Positions 62,711 to 64,000 of a DNA stretch of 64,000 bases are shown here, piece after piece. A program made the position numbers and the translations under genes. How positions within the stretch are numbered: position 1 is the first letter of the stretch; each line of letters starts with the position of its first letter. The notes below the pieces were generated by a model, which was given only the letters and a program-made list of their open reading frames with translations, did no database searches and was not told where the DNA came from. This DNA comes from CTSoil-075 sp042610375 (GTDB lineage Bacteria > Bacillota > Negativicutes > DSM-13327): NCBI RefSeq assembly GCF_042610375.1, contig NZ_JBGJZL010000006.1, forward strand, positions 248,001 through 312,000, given 5' to 3'.

Positions 62711-64000
62711 TTATAGACGAATCAGTTTAATGTTACGATAACGACTCATACCTGTACCAGCAGGTATCAGTTTACCAATAATAACATTTTCCTTAAGTCC
62801 AAGAAGCGGATCAACTTTACCTTTAATAGCAGCTTCAGTCAATACACGTGTTGTTTCTTGGAAAGATGCTGCTGATAAGAAGGAGTCAGTTGCTAATGAA
62901 GCTTTTGTGATACCTAGCAAAATAGGACGTGCTACTGCAGGTTCACCACATGCTTCAATTGCTTTAGCATTTTCTTCCTCAAAAGTATTGGTATCAATGT
63001 ATTCACCTGGTAAGAGTCCAGTATCACCTGATTCTTCGGTTTTAACCTTGTGCATCATTTGACGGACAATTACTTCAATGTGTTTATCATTAATTTCTAC
63101 ACCCTGAGATTTATATACTTTTTGAACTTCATATACCAAGTAACGTTGTGTCGCTTGGATACCGCATACTCTTAAAATATCATGAGGATTGACCGATCCC
63201 TCTGTCAAACGATCGCCTGCCGTAATTTGCTGTCCTTCACGAACAATAATACGTGCACCATATGGAATTGGATAAACAACCTCTTCACCCATGGCTGGCG
63301 TTACTGTAATTTTTCGCATGCCTTTGATTTCTTTTAAATCAACTTGAGCAATACCATCAATTTCAGTAATAATAGCTTGACGCTTAGGTTTACGAGCCTC
63401 GAATAATTCTTCAACCCTTGGCAAACCTTGGGTAATATCATCACCCGCAACACCACCGGTATGGAAGGTACGCATTGTAAGCTGTGTACCAGGCTCACCA
63501 ATGGATTGAGCTGCAATAATACCAACAGCTTCACCAATATCTACAGGATCACCAGTTGCTAAGTTACGGCCATAACATTTAATACATACACCATATTGAG
63601 ATGTACAAGTCAGTACAGAACGAATGGATACAGTTTCGCGAACTGCAACAATACGATCAGCTAATTCTTCATCAATGGTGTCATTTACTTTTACAATAAG
63701 CTCACCAGTTTTAGGATCAACAATGTCTTCAGCTACAAAACGACCGATAATACGATCTTTAAGCGCTTCGATAACACCCGATCCCTCAGTAATGGCTTCA
63801 ACCTCAATACCACGAATATTATTATTGCGTACCTTTACTTCACGAACATCGCTAACCAAGACGGCTTCGATGGCTTCTTCTGTAAGAGGTGTATCCGCAG
63901 CAACAATTTCGATGCCTTGACTATCTGTAATCGCATTAGTCGTATTTTTCCCAAGCATTTCCCGAATCATAGCGTTTTTAAGAATTTGACGCATTTTTTC
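62711..64000 (-). CDS. rpoC: RNA polymerase beta-prime subunit, C-terminal part
   Basis: The window holds the last 429 codons; the gene continues past the right edge (the frame is open through 64000). The zinc cluster CTSQYGVCIKCYG and the trigger-loop region IAAQSIGEPGTQLTMRTFHT are followed by GLPRVEELFEARKPK. The C-terminal GLKENVIIGKLIPAGTGMSR leads to the end. The internal ATG at 63994 is not the start. Followed by a strong terminator, so the downstream str genes need their own promoter. Confidence 0.97.
   Translation of the reverse strand, partial: EKMRQILKNAMIREMLGKNTTNAITDSQGIEIVAADTPLTEEAIEAVLVSDVREVKVRNNNIRGIEVEAITEGSGVIEALKDRIIGRFVAEDIVDPKTGELIVKVNDTIDEELADRIVAVRETVSIRSVLTCTSQYGVCIKCYGRNLATGDPVDIGEAVGIIAAQSIGEPGTQLTMRTFHTGGVAGDDITQGLPRVEELFEARKPKRQAIITEIDGIAQVDLKEIKGMRKITVTPAMGEEVVYPIPYGARIIVREGQQITAGDRLTEGSVNPHDILRVCGIQATQRYLVYEVQKVYKSQGVEINDKHIEVIVRQMMHKVKTEESGDTGLLPGEYIDTNTFEEENAKAIEACGEPAVARPILLGITKASLATDSFLSAASFQETTRVLTEAAIKGKVDPLLGLKENVIIGKLIPAGTGMSRYRNIKLIRL

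Noticed and set aside
1..64000. CRISPR arrays, tRNA or rRNA genes, insertion sequences
   Set aside because: No spaced identical repeats, cloverleaf sequences, rRNA segments or transposase frames were noticed. The only tandem repeat is the two-copy unit at 24052-24193.

Overview
The window is low-GC bacterial chromosome, most likely from an endospore-forming Negativicute (Sporomusaceae/Pelosinus-like). This is inferred from the Firmicutes-style S10-spc-alpha ribosomal cluster, an EF-Tu with a four-cysteine insertion of the kind I associate with Negativicutes, a cwlD-type cortex amidase, T-box, glmS-ribozyme and c-di-GMP-I RNA elements, and a DcuA/B-type dicarboxylate exchanger. I cannot name the species from sequence alone. 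Nearly everything is on the minus strand; the plus-strand exceptions are an SSS transporter (5.9-7.3 kb), a peptidoglycan glycosyltransferase (32.5-33.3 kb) and a possible decayed small gene (62.4 kb).

Region 1 (1-10.6 kb) is accessory. It holds the start of an isochorismatase-like hydrolase, a chemoreceptor paired with a galactose-type periplasmic binding protein behind a c-di-GMP-I riboswitch with its own terminator, a Bcr/CflA drug-efflux pump, a stand-alone FliG N-domain protein, an SSS transporter behind a T-box leader with two antiterminator/terminator modules, an L,D-transpeptidase, a second MFS pump and ApbE.

Region 2 (10.8-17.8 kb) is the amino-sugar and c-di-AMP block: cdaA-cdaR-(FAD-dependent dehydrogenase)-glmM, then glmS behind a glmS ribozyme. 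It links c-di-AMP signalling to UDP-GlcNAc supply. Region 3 (17.9-27.5 kb) is a complete arginine pathway from N-acetylglutamate, argC-J-B-D-F-G-H, under a promoter overlapped by ARG-box-like operators. It is followed by ilvE, whose leader looks like an attenuator. A 74-bp tandem repeat lies between argB and argD.

Region 4 (27.7-41.8 kb) has a dicarboxylate transporter and a cwlD-AmmeMemoRadiSam cluster (LigB/AMMECR1 fusion plus radical SAM enzyme). It continues with a GT51 glycosyltransferase, an exported protein of unknown function, rplM-rpsI, an AbrB-family membrane protein, truA, a HelD-like RNA-polymerase recycling helicase, and the ECF energizing module ecfA1-ecfA2-ecfT.

Region 5 (41.9-64 kb) is the universal translation/transcription block. 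Read 5'->3' on the minus strand it runs: rpoC (3' part only), a gap with a terminator and a possible pseudogene, an L7Ae-like protein, rpsL, rpsG, fusA, tuf, a structured leader, rpsJ-rplC-rplD-rplW-rplB-rpsS-rplV-rpsC-rplP-rpmC-rpsQ-rplN-rplX-rplE-rpsN-rpsH-rplF-rplR-rpsE-rpmD-rplO-secY-adk-map, a KOW protein, infA-rpmJ-rpsM-rpsK-rpsD-rpoA-rplQ, and a terminator.

The most interesting signals are regulatory RNAs: the c-di-GMP riboswitch on a binding protein/chemoreceptor pair, the partly doubled T-box, and the putative ilvE attenuator. I saw no complete, clearly undescribed multi-gene system. The AmmeMemoRadiSam cluster is the closest to a conserved system of unknown function.
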